DNA of 34,713 nucleotides from an uncultured Collinsella sp. (GTDB lineage Bacteria; Actinomycetota; Coriobacteriia; Coriobacteriales; Coriobacteriaceae), in assembly GCA_900541045.1 (NCBI GenBank), contig UQID01000026.1:1-34713 (forward strand), in the 5' to 3' direction. Under the pieces are notes generated by a model that ran no database searches, had not been told where the DNA came from, and saw only the letters and a program-made list of their open reading frames with translations. A program made the translations under genes and the position numbers. Below are positions 6,774 to 14,783 of the stretch, piece by piece (position 1 is the stretch's first letter; each line of letters starts with the position of its first letter).

Positions 6774-8033
6774 CTATGCGGTCTGCTCTGCCGCCTGAGT
6801 CATGCGGGACAGGCGAACCAGCAGCATAAAGCCAACGATCAGCAGCACGCCAATGGAAAGGACGCCCAGCGACGGGTTGCCGGTCAGCGAGGTGACGACC
6901 GACACCAGGAAGGTGCCCATGACGCTTGCATAACGACCAAAGATGTCAAAGAAGCCGTAGTACTCGTTGGACTTTTCCTTGGGGATAATGCGGCCAAAGT
7001 AGCTACGGCTGAGCGCTTGCACGCCGCCCTGGAACAGGCCGACCATAATGGCAAGCACCCAAAATTCGAAGGCGGTCTTTAGGAAGAATGCGGCGAACAG
7101 CACAATGCCCATGTAGGCAGCGACGGCCACCAGGATCATGTTGAGCGTGCCCACGCGTCCGGCGAGCTTGCCGTAGATGATGGCAGACGGAAAGGCCACA
7201 AACTGCGTAACGAGCAGCGCCAGCACCAGCTGGGTCGAGTCGATGCCTAAAGCCGAGCCGTAGCTGGTAGCCATGGAAATGACCGTGTGGACGCCATCGA
7301 TATAGAAGAAGAACGCGATCATGTAGACCAGCACGGTCTTGTTGTGGGCGATCTCGCGCATGGTGTGTCCGACCTCGGAGAACACACCGCCCACGATGTG
7401 GCCGATGGTGTCCTCGGGACCGCGCTCGCGACCGTACTTTTGCTTATAGGTGCGAATGAGCGGCAGGGTAAAGATGAGCCACCAGGCACCAGTGATGATA
7501 AACGACAGACGCGTTGCCAGCATGGTGGGGACGCCAAGAGCGGGGCCACCCATGATGAGCGCCAGGCAGATGATGAACGGCACGGTGGAACCGATGTAGC
7601 CCCAGGCATAGCCCGAGCTGGACACGGCGTCCATGCGCTCGTCGGTGGTAATGTCGGGCAGCATGGCGTCGTAGAACGTCATAGAAGAGTTAAGGCCGAT
7701 GGTGCACAGCACGTACACGGTCAAAAATGCCATGGCAGACATTGGGATAGCCTGCGCCAGGCAAAGAACCAGGCCCGTGAGGAAGAAGCCCAAGAAGAAC
7801 TTAATCTTGTTGCCGGCGTAATCGGCAAGCGCGCCCAGAATGGGCATGAGCATGGCAATGACCAGCGAGGCGATCGTCTGAGCGTTGCCCCAAGCGACCA
7901 CCAGGTCTGCCGAGGAAGCACCGGTATTGATGGCGTTAAAGTAGATGGGCACCACCGAGGTATTGAGCAACACGAGGGCCGAATTGCCCACATCGTACAT
8001 AACCCAGTTACGCTCGAGCTTGGTGTATTTCAT
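6774..8033 (-). CDS. UMF1-family MFS transporter
   Basis: A 419-residue major facilitator protein with about 12 hydrophobic helices. The N-terminal YDVGNSALVLLNT (13-25) is the signature of the UMF1/Atg22-like subfamily, and QALSRSYFGRIIPKEKSNEYYGFFDIF is the matching conserved cytoplasmic loop of the second half. The substrate is not known for bacterial members. The ATG at 8033 has AAGGGG eight bases upstream. It appears monocistronic, with a terminator downstream (6624-6659) and a repeat element upstream (8172-8237). Confidence 0.93.
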   Translation of the reverse strand: MKYTKLERNWVMYDVGNSALVLLNTSVVPIYFNAINTGASSADLVVAWGNAQTIASLVIAMLMPILGALADYAGNKIKFFLGFFLTGLVLCLAQAIPMSAMAFLTVYVLCTIGLNSSMTFYDAMLPDITTDERMDAVSSSGYAWGYIGSTVPFIICLALIMGGPALGVPTMLATRLSFIITGAWWLIFTLPLIRTYKQKYGRERGPEDTIGHIVGGVFSEVGHTMREIAHNKTVLVYMIAFFFYIDGVHTVISMATSYGSALGIDSTQLVLALLVTQFVAFPSAIIYGKLAGRVGTLNMILVAVAAYMGIVLFAAFFLKTAFEFWVLAIMVGLFQGGVQALSRSYFGRIIPKEKSNEYYGFFDIFGRYASVMGTFLVSVVTSLTGNPSLGVLSIGVLLIVGFMLLVRLSRMTQAAEQTA

Positions 8034-8171
8034 GGACAGGGCCCCTTCGTATTCGCCCGATATGCAGTTAGTTCATCGTACCCCAATTGCACAGAAGCGC
8101 TGGTAAGGATTCGGCAAAGGGGCAGGAGCGGTCATACGGACACGCAGGGCGAAACACCATCCCATCAAGGC

Positions 8172-8237
8172 AGTTGCGGTGAAATAGTTCCTGTTTAGCC
8201 CTCCGGGGCTTCATTCAGGAACTATTCCACCGCAACT
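8172..8237. repeat. Palindromic repeat element, copy 1
   Basis: Arms 8172-8193 and 8216-8237 pair over 22 positions with one mismatch, and an inner GC hairpin AGCCC/GGGCT (8197-8210) is nested inside. The outer sequence GGCAGTTGCGGTGAAAT (8169-8185) and the closing CACCGCAACTTATT are shared with the copy at 21679-21745. It lies exactly 15 nt past the stop codon of the phospholipase-like gene. There is no U-run, so it is not a canonical terminator. Confidence 0.88.
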
Positions 8238-8252
8238 TATTGAAACGGTTTG

Positions 8253-9197
8253 TTATTCCTCGCGGTCGAACTCCTCGTCGGCGTCGAGTACGCGACCGCT
8301 ATAGTTGATATGGCCGGTCACGGCATCCATGTCACCGGTCTCGATAAAGCGGGCAACGGTGAGCTCGTAATCGGTCAGCGCGCGCTCAAAGACCTCGGGG
8401 AAGCTCTCGGTCGAGACCTCATCGGTAAAGGGGTTCATCCATGTCAGGTGGCCCAGGTTACCGGTGCGCTCGGGCAGCTCCGTCGTCACGCGATGGGCAA
8501 GGCCGTCGAGCAGCGAGTAGTCATGCACCAAGCCCTCAACCAGGGCAATCGCGCGCGTCTTTACCGAGCCGGCCGGCTCAATGGTGCGATAGAGCATCTG
8601 CATGTCCGAGACGGCGCCGGCGTACTCCCCCGCCGGGATGTCGATACCGTACACGCGCCCGGCGACGTAGCTCATCAGCACGCCGGCAACGCGATTGATG
8701 CGGTCGGTAGTGACGATCTCGCCCGCCGGCGGATAATCCTCGACCGTTGCCCCATCGCGCTTGAGCTGCAGCATCAGCACGTCCAAGTCGCTTTCGAGCA
8801 CGGCATGAACTTGACTGCCCGAAGCCTCGAGCTCGGGATCGGAATCTACAATGCCAAACTGCTGCTCGTAGACAAAGGGGTGGGCATTGCGGTCGAGTAC
8901 ATAGTGAGACAGCAGGCCCAGCGCAAAGGCGCGGCCCAGATTGGCGTCGCGCGGCTGCAGGTGCGACACGCCGTCGCGCAGGCACGAGAACTGGCGCGAC
9001 ATGCGCGAGCGGTGCATGACCTGAGCAAGCGACGTGCAGTCGGAAACGCGCGGCGTGAGCATGTGGAAGAAAAACGGGTCGGGACCTTGGTTTCCCAGGA
9101 TAAAGGCGATGCGCTCCTCGTCGGACGTAATAACGCCCTGCGGAAGACGGTCGATGCTTTCCTCGCCAAACAGATGATGCGTAATGAGCGCGGGCAT
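8253..9197 (-). CDS. Zinc-dependent phospholipase C-like protein
   Basis: A 314-residue protein of the zinc-dependent phospholipase C / S1-P1 nuclease-like fold. Candidate zinc ligands appear in the family order: H7 near the N-terminus (PALITHHLF), D40 in GNQGPDPFFF, H98, D102 and H106 in SHYVLDRNAHPF, and H131/E135 in VHAVLE. No signal peptide is visible and the metal site begins at residue 7, so the protein probably acts inside the cell, unlike secreted clostridial alpha toxin. The substrate is unknown. The ATG at 9197 is preferred over an extension to 9227 because AAAGGA lies six bases upstream. A repeated palindrome follows its stop codon. Confidence 0.85.
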   Translation of the reverse strand: MPALITHHLFGEESIDRLPQGVITSDEERIAFILGNQGPDPFFFHMLTPRVSDCTSLAQVMHRSRMSRQFSCLRDGVSHLQPRDANLGRAFALGLLSHYVLDRNAHPFVYEQQFGIVDSDPELEASGSQVHAVLESDLDVLMLQLKRDGATVEDYPPAGEIVTTDRINRVAGVLMSYVAGRVYGIDIPAGEYAGAVSDMQMLYRTIEPAGSVKTRAIALVEGLVHDYSLLDGLAHRVTTELPERTGNLGHLTWMNPFTDEVSTESFPEVFERALTDYELTVARFIETGDMDAVTGHINYSGRVLDADEEFDREE

Positions 9198-9289
9198 AAT
9201 GATCCTTTCGATTTCATTCGATGTCACCCATTATGCCCACCGCACGGTCATGCCAAACCTGCGGCGGTAAACGATGATATGCAGACTGC

Positions 9290-10024
9290 CTACGCAAGTC
9301 CCAAGTGCGCCTTGACCTCGGCAGCGCGACGACGGGACACAGGCACCGTCGAGGTTACGCGATCGAGCCTGAGCTCCATAAGACCCGTGGAACCGATCTC
9401 GACATTATGCACGTCTTCCAAATTGACCAGATAACTGCGGTGGACACGGATAAAGCCCTCGGAGGCCAGGCGCCGCTCGAGCGAGGAAATCGACTCATTG
9501 ATCAGGTATGTTCCCTCAGCGCAGACGGCGTTGCAAAAATCGGCGCGCGCCTCAAAGTAGCAGACATCCGCCACGGGAATGAACACCCTTTTGCCCCCAC
9601 GATCCACCGTCAGGCGCAAAGGCTGGCGCGGAGCATGGACGACACGGCGAGCGCCCAGGGCGGTCTCGATCTTGTCGAGTGCCTTTGACAAGCGGGCATC
9701 CTCGACCGGTTTGACGATGTAATCGACAGCATCGAGGTTATAGGCATCGGCCGCATACTCGGCGAATGCCGTCACAAACACCACGACCGGCGGCGTCTTT
9801 AGGTTCTGCAGCGTCTCGGCAAGCTCAATTCCCGAGCGACCGGGCATGGTAATGTCTAAAAACAGCACGTCGGGCTTGTTCGACAGAATCGACTCCACGG
9901 CTTCGGTGACATTGCCCGCCTCGGCAATCTGACCCACACGCGTATCCTTTTCCAACAGATAGCGTAGTTCAGCCCTAATGGGAGGCTCGTCATCAACCAC
10001 CAAGATGTTCCAGCCTTCGGACAT
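9290..10024 (-). CDS. LytTR-family response regulator (system 2)
   Basis: A 244-residue regulator with receiver (1-125; D11/D12, phospho-acceptor D57 in FLDITMPG, T85, K105) and LytTR domain (about 138-244, with FIRVHRSYLVNL and PVSRRRAAEVKAHL). It is closely similar in layout to the regulator at 3287-4003. It begins 37 nt after the system 2 kinase on the same strand, so they form an operon. GAGGGG precedes the ATG. The target genes are unknown. Confidence 0.94.
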   Translation of the reverse strand: MSEGWNILVVDDEPPIRAELRYLLEKDTRVGQIAEAGNVTEAVESILSNKPDVLFLDITMPGRSGIELAETLQNLKTPPVVVFVTAFAEYAADAYNLDAVDYIVKPVEDARLSKALDKIETALGARRVVHAPRQPLRLTVDRGGKRVFIPVADVCYFEARADFCNAVCAEGTYLINESISSLERRLASEGFIRVHRSYLVNLEDVHNVEIGSTGLMELRLDRVTSTVPVSRRRAAEVKAHLGLA

Positions 10025-10061
10025 ATGCGCTTCCCCTCTTTTCTCTCAATCCAACCGCGTA

Positions 10062-11447
10062 CTACACCGTTAGCGGCGCCGGCTCATGCGGCTCGCCGTT
10101 CAACTCAACGATGACCTGCGTTCCCACGCCCTCCTGGGACTTCACGCGCATGCCAGAATCTTCTCCGTAAAAGAAATGGATGCGCTGAAGCACGTTGAAG
10201 AGCGCCAAGCCGCAACCTCGCTTGATGGAGCCGTCGGCGGTAATGCTCTCGGGCTCCTCTCGGCGATGCCGCTCAAACAGATGCGCGCAGACTTCTTCGC
10301 TCATACCGATGCCGTCATCTTCGACGATGATCTCCAAGCCGTCATCGGTCTCAAAAGCCCTAACACGAATAGAAAGCGGCTCGGTCTCGCGCTGCGCATG
10401 CTTGATGCAGTTTTCGAGCAGCGGCTGCAAGATAAACGGCGGCACCAGGCTGTCGCGCACCTCAAAGTCGATGTCGACCGAAACGCGCAGACGGCCGTCG
10501 CCATACCGGGCCTGCATAAGATTGATATAACGGGTGCCCTGTTCCACCTCGTGCTCGAGCGTGGTGAGCGTATCGGAATCAGAAAGCGTCTGACGATAGT
10601 AGCTGGAAAAGTCGATCAGCAGCGATCGCGCCTTGTCGGGCTCGGTTCGAACGAGCGACACAATCGTGCTAATGGTATTGAATAGAAAATGCGGGTCGAC
10701 CTGCGACTGCAGGGCGCGTAGCTCAACGCGAGCTGTGAGCTCGTCCTGGCGCTCGAGCTCAAAGCTGGCGAGCTGCGTGGAAATGAGATCGGCAAAACCC
10801 GAAGCAAGGGCCGTCTGGCGCATATCGATGCTGCTCAGGCGGGGGTAATACAGCTCGAGTGTGCCCACACAATGCCCGCGCACGGTAAGCGGCGCGACAA
10901 TGCCGGCGCGCAGGCGGGGAAAATAGCCACCCGTCTCATTGGAGGTGTCACGCGAAAACACGCTCTGCTCACCCGTCTCAATCACGTTGAGCGTGGTCTT
11001 GAGCACTACCGGGGTGCCGGCAGGGCACTTTGCCGAGTCCTCGCCCCAACTTGCCAACACCTGTTTGCCATCGGTAAAGCAGATGGCGGAGGCGATGGTC
11101 TCGGATAGGATAATTTTAGAGGCACCCAGGGCCGCTTCGGGCGTAAGGCCGCGCGACGTGTAGGCGAATATTTTTGATGCGATGGCGAGCGTACGGTCGG
11201 TTGCGCTCGATGTGAGGTCGTCGGGGACCACAAAGACATATGAGAAAAAGAAGCACAGCATGACCAAGCCGGCAATAACGACAACGCCCGGAACGGGATT
11301 GGGATTATCGGTTAAATCCCAGATAAGCAGCAGGATAAGCGCCGGAACGACAACACCGAGCAGGATGGCCTGGACCACATGCTGGGCCGTGCGAAAGACC
11401 TTGGTAGAGTTGTAGCTCTTGCCCAGAATCAACCTGTTTAAATCCAC
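10062..11447 (-). CDS. LytS-type sensor histidine kinase (system 2)
   Basis: A 461-residue membrane kinase. Two hydrophobic helices (about 24-44 and 53-73) are followed by a GAF-like region (about 85-215). QVDPHFLFNTIST carries phospho-acceptor H253, and the HATPase motifs are LLENCIKHA (N346) and EDDGIGM. The start is ambiguous. The ATG at 11453 has AAGGGG directly abutting it, too close to serve. The GTG two codons on (11447) has the same AAGGGG at six bases, so GTG is chosen here. A longer frame to 11522 crosses the upstream terminator and is unlikely. Cognate regulator: 9290-10024. Confidence 0.92.
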   Translation of the reverse strand: MDLNRLILGKSYNSTKVFRTAQHVVQAILLGVVVPALILLLIWDLTDNPNPVPGVVVIAGLVMLCFFFSYVFVVPDDLTSSATDRTLAIASKIFAYTSRGLTPEAALGASKIILSETIASAICFTDGKQVLASWGEDSAKCPAGTPVVLKTTLNVIETGEQSVFSRDTSNETGGYFPRLRAGIVAPLTVRGHCVGTLELYYPRLSSIDMRQTALASGFADLISTQLASFELERQDELTARVELRALQSQVDPHFLFNTISTIVSLVRTEPDKARSLLIDFSSYYRQTLSDSDTLTTLEHEVEQGTRYINLMQARYGDGRLRVSVDIDFEVRDSLVPPFILQPLLENCIKHAQRETEPLSIRVRAFETDDGLEIIVEDDGIGMSEEVCAHLFERHRREEPESITADGSIKRGCGLALFNVLQRIHFFYGEDSGMRVKSQEGVGTQVIVELNGEPHEPAPLTV

Positions 11448-11481
11448 CGTCATCCCCTTTTGTCTACCGCACCCATAGCAA

Positions 11482-11506
11482 TAAAGAGGGCCGCAAGCGA
11501 CCCTCT
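11482..11506 (-). terminator. Probable terminator of amidohydrolase operon
   Basis: On the minus strand AGAGGG (11501-11506) pairs with CCCTCT (11485-11490), followed by the broken U-tract TTTATT. It is moderate in strength. Confidence 0.5.
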
Positions 11507-11508
11507 CC

Positions 11509-11523
11509 ATTGCATTATGCAAT
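11509..11523. promoter_or_regulatory. 15-nt palindrome upstream of system 2 kinase
   Basis: ATTGCATTATGCAAT is perfectly symmetric around its central T. It overlaps a candidate -10 (GCATAAT on the minus strand) about 60 nt upstream of the kinase start. It could be an operator, but a single copy is weak evidence. Confidence 0.3.
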
Positions 11524-11564
11524 CAAAAACTGTGTTTTACACCCAGTCATCGACAAACGGTATC

Positions 11565-12842
11565 TTAGGCGCTGTATTTGTTGGCCTCGCCAAAGGTGCC
11601 AGCCTCGACGATCCAACCGTCCTTCATGATGACGTCCATGTTGTCGGTGTTGAGCACATGGATGTCGGCGGCGACGTCACCGTTGACGACCAGCAGGTCG
11701 GCGCACTTGCCGGCCTCGATGGAACCGGTCTCGTCCTCGATGTGGCACATCTTGGCGCCGTTGAGGGTGGCGCAGGTGATGGTCTCGACCGGGGTGAAGC
11801 CGATCTTGTCGACGAACTCGTACATCTCCTCGATGGAGCAGGTGCCGTACGGGGTAACGAAGGAGAAGGAGTCGGAGCCGATCGTCATGACGACGCCACG
11901 CTTCTTGGCCTCGCGCAGGCAGTCGTAGTTGCGCTGCAGCTCCTTCTCGACCAGGGTGCCCTCGTACTTGTCGTGCAGCTCGGGGACGTAGACGGGCGGA
12001 TAGGTGGCGTACCAGGTGGGCAGGAAGGCGATCGTCGGGGTGAAGAAGGTGCCCTGCTCGGCCATGAGGTCCATGGTGCGCTCATCGATATCGAAGCCGT
12101 GGATCAGCTGCTCGCAGCCAAAGCGGACGGAATCGTAGGCAGCGGCGTGGTTGTTGTAGCAGTGGCTCCACACGGGGATGCCGACCATCTTTGCCTCTTC
12201 GACCACGGCCTGGATCTCCTCGGAGCAATAGTGCTGGTCACGACCGGAGTCCCAGCGCCAGATGCCGCCACCGGTAGCCCAGATCTTGATGGCATCGGGG
12301 TTCTCGCGCAGGCGACGACGGACGGCCTTGCGCAGATCCCAAGGACCGTCGACCTGGTCGCCCCAGGGATGGGATTCCTTGTTGAGCTCCTGGGTGCAGT
12401 GGTGGGAGTCACCGTGACCGGCAACGCGGCAGAAGCCCAGGCCGGTGGCCAGAACGCGCGGGCCCTTAAAGACGCCCTTGTCGATGCAGTCGCGAATCTG
12501 GATACCAAAGCGGCCGATCTCGCAGACGGTGGTGAGGCCGTGGGTGAGGCAGTCGTAGGCCTGCTTGACGGCAACTGCCTGCTTCTCGAGGAGCGGCTGC
12601 ATGACCCAATCGGTGTCATCGTCGGTTAGGTTGCCCGAGAAGTGCAGGTGGGTGTCGATCAGGCCGGGAAGGACGGTCTTGCCGGCGGCGTCGATAACCT
12701 CAACGCCCTCGGGAAGGTCCTGCATAGCGCCGGCGTACTCGATCTTGCCGTTGTCGTCGACGAGAACGAGGGAGTTCTCGACCGGCTCGGCGCCGGTACC
12801 GTCGATGAGCTTACCGCCAACGATTGCATACTTAGTGGACAT
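11565..12842 (-). CDS. Metal-dependent amidohydrolase (prolidase/imidazolonepropionase-like)
   Basis: A 425-residue cytoplasmic enzyme of the amidohydrolase superfamily. Metal ligands are visible: H65/H67 (DTHLHF), K186 as the likely carboxylated lysine (AIKIWATGG), H227 (PVWSHCY), H248 (LIHGF) and catalytic D324 (GSDSF). The pattern with a carboxylated Lys fits the group that hydrolyses Xaa-Pro, Xaa-Arg/Lys or other N-acyl amino acids. The exact substrate cannot be read. The start has AAGGAGG six bases upstream. It lies 130 nt downstream of an APC permease on the same strand, which suggests that the permease imports the amide or dipeptide, or exchanges its products. Confidence 0.88.
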   Translation of the reverse strand: MSTKYAIVGGKLIDGTGAEPVENSLVLVDDNGKIEYAGAMQDLPEGVEVIDAAGKTVLPGLIDTHLHFSGNLTDDDTDWVMQPLLEKQAVAVKQAYDCLTHGLTTVCEIGRFGIQIRDCIDKGVFKGPRVLATGLGFCRVAGHGDSHHCTQELNKESHPWGDQVDGPWDLRKAVRRRLRENPDAIKIWATGGGIWRWDSGRDQHYCSEEIQAVVEEAKMVGIPVWSHCYNNHAAAYDSVRFGCEQLIHGFDIDERTMDLMAEQGTFFTPTIAFLPTWYATYPPVYVPELHDKYEGTLVEKELQRNYDCLREAKKRGVVMTIGSDSFSFVTPYGTCSIEEMYEFVDKIGFTPVETITCATLNGAKMCHIEDETGSIEAGKCADLLVVNGDVAADIHVLNTDNMDVIMKDGWIVEAGTFGEANKYSA

Positions 12843-12923
12843 GGTTCCTCCTTATGGATCCATATAGTGGGCGAGGCCGTGTTGGGTTTGGTCTCACAAA
12901 GCTACCCAAGTGGTACCGGGTTC

Positions 12924-12952
12924 GGTGCGCGGGAGAGAGGGTCCCGCGCACC
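12924..12952. promoter_or_regulatory. Intercistronic hairpin between permease and amidohydrolase
   Basis: An 11-bp perfect GC-rich stem, GGTGCGCGGGA (12924-12934) with TCCCGCGCACC (12942-12952), lies between the permease stop codon and the amidohydrolase leader. There is no U-run. It may stabilise or process the operon mRNA, or weakly terminate. Confidence 0.5.
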
Positions 12953-12972
12953 CGATCCGCCCCGGCTCGGCG

Positions 12973-14424
12973 TTACTTTTTGCGGGAATTGGTGAAAGCC
13001 ATGAGGGCCAGGCCAATAGCCAACCAGCCGATCACGATGCTCCACTCCACCATGTTGAGGGAGGCGGGAGAGAACGGAATCACGAGCAGGCCGATGATGA
13101 TGGCGCAGGCGGCGATAGCGAGGCCGATGCCAAACTTGCCGCCGGGCACCTCGTAGGGACGAGGCAGGTCGGGCTCGGTGAAGCGCATGCGCAGGCAGGC
13201 GAGGGCGACCATGCCGCAGGAGAAGATGAAGGCGAGAGCCGACACGTTGGTCAGGGGGATGAGCATGTTCTTGCCCAGGAACGGACCGATGACGGTGATA
13301 ACGCCCAGAACGACGCAGGCAAGCTTGGGAGCGCCGGACTTGGGGTCGACCTCGGCGAATTTCTCGGGCAGTTGGCCCTTGCGGCCCATGGCGAGCATGA
13401 TGCGGCTCGTGGCGCCGTAGAAGGAGTTCATCGGGCCCATGGGTCCAAGCGTGGCGATGACGAGCATGGCCAGGTACAGGAGCATGTTGATGCCCTTGAG
13501 ACAGGCAAGCGCGGGAACCGGGCTCTTAACAAACTCATGCCAGTCGAGGATGGTGCCGAACGAGTAGATGCAAACCATGTAGAAACCGCCGGCGGCCAGC
13601 AGGGCCAGGGAGATGATCTTGCCGAACTTGTTCCAGTTGAGGCCCTCGGCTGCTTCCTCAGCCTGCTGAGGAATGGTGTCGAAACCGGCGTAGAAGAACG
13701 GAGTCAGAACCAAGACCGACACGATGCCGGCGAACAGGCTGGTGCTCTCGGTAGCGGCCTTGCCGCCGCCAGCGCCGGCGACCTGGGAGAACACAGGCAT
13801 GGCATTGTCCGGCGAGCCGGTGAACAGCGAGACGCCCATGGCGAGCAGCATGCCGCAGAGCAGGGCCTTGGTCAGGAAGGCCTGGAGCTTGGCGGCCGAA
13901 CTGGCACCGCGGAAGTTGAGGAAGATGACGTAGACTGCAAAGCCGAGCGCGATCAGCGTCGGGAACAGGTAAACGTCGGCGCCCAGGATGGTGTAGAGCT
14001 TGACGGCGCGCAGCCACTCAAGACCGGGCAGGCTACCGAACATCTCGGACACGAGGGTCGAGATGGCGATGGCCTCCCACGGGCACAGGATGCCGTTGCC
14101 CAGGGCCAGGAGCCAACCGGTGATGTAGCTCAGCGTACGGCCAAAGCTACGATCGACATACTCGACAATGCCACCCGAGATGGGGATAGCAGCCGTGAGC
14201 TCACCGAAAACAGCTCCGACGGGCACGAGGAAGATTGCACCCAAGAGGAATGCGATCATAGCGGGAACGGGACCGCCGCCCACGACCATCCAGTCGCCGA
14301 CCTGCAGAACCCAACCGGTACCGATGATGGCACCGAAACCGATGGTGAAGAAGTTCCAGAGCGAAAGCGTTTTCTTCATGCCGCCGTTATCCTCGACTGC
14401 AACTTCTGCGTTCTTGTCCGCCAT
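12973..14424 (-). CDS. APC-family amino acid permease
   Basis: A 483-residue membrane protein of the amino acid-polyamine-organocation superfamily with about 12 helices. The first helix holds FTIGFGAIIGTGWVLQVGDW, the unwound G-x-G substrate region of the family. PISGGIVEYVDRSFG is the conserved stretch after helix 2-3, and the C-terminus ends in a short basic tail (TNSRKK). The substrate is unknown; the downstream amidohydrolase suggests an amino acid, amide or dipeptide. The start follows AAGGAGGGG. It is the first gene of the two-gene operon with 11565-12842. Confidence 0.92.
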   Translation of the reverse strand: MADKNAEVAVEDNGGMKKTLSLWNFFTIGFGAIIGTGWVLQVGDWMVVGGGPVPAMIAFLLGAIFLVPVGAVFGELTAAIPISGGIVEYVDRSFGRTLSYITGWLLALGNGILCPWEAIAISTLVSEMFGSLPGLEWLRAVKLYTILGADVYLFPTLIALGFAVYVIFLNFRGASSAAKLQAFLTKALLCGMLLAMGVSLFTGSPDNAMPVFSQVAGAGGGKAATESTSLFAGIVSVLVLTPFFYAGFDTIPQQAEEAAEGLNWNKFGKIISLALLAAGGFYMVCIYSFGTILDWHEFVKSPVPALACLKGINMLLYLAMLVIATLGPMGPMNSFYGATSRIMLAMGRKGQLPEKFAEVDPKSGAPKLACVVLGVITVIGPFLGKNMLIPLTNVSALAFIFSCGMVALACLRMRFTEPDLPRPYEVPGGKFGIGLAIAACAIIIGLLVIPFSPASLNMVEWSIVIGWLAIGLALMAFTNSRKK

Positions 14425-14783
14425 TGTTCCCCTCCTTTCCTTTTTGACGCCCTTGGCGTCACCCCTTGCGCGGTCCGTTTTGCCGCGCGCTTTTATTCCG
14501 TGGCTTTAAGATACGGCCTTGGCACAGCAGCTCCGCTTGTAGCTCGACCGATGGCAGAACTGCAAAACGAGCGGCGCCATTTTTGGGACGAACGGCACAG
14601 TTTGCAGCCCATTGTTGCCGCCCGCCCGACGGGCGTACGCTCATCGGACGCATATAGAGATGTTTTTGAGGCCGTGTGTTTTGCGCCTTTCGTACCGTTT
14701 ACCGAGCTTTTGACGCGCAGACCCCTTTGTTGCACATCTTTTTTGTAGGATAGACAGGTTATACATGAGACAAGGCGGTACGA
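14425..14783. other. Divergent intergenic region
   Basis: It carries the leaders of the permease (minus) and the C39-like gene (plus). A 7-bp hairpin TGACGCC/GGCGTCA (14445-14461) sits in the permease leader, with an A-run next to it on that strand, so it is not a terminator for it. Short frames in both directions cross here without a credible protein. The last 60 bases are AT-richer (T-run near 14740, TTATAC near 14758) and probably hold the promoter of the plus-strand gene. Confidence 0.5.

Noticed and set aside
12910..14748. Plus-strand open frame of 612 codons
   Set aside because: Antisense to the APC permease. Composition is Glu/Gly/Asp/His-biased and it lacks a ribosome-binding site.
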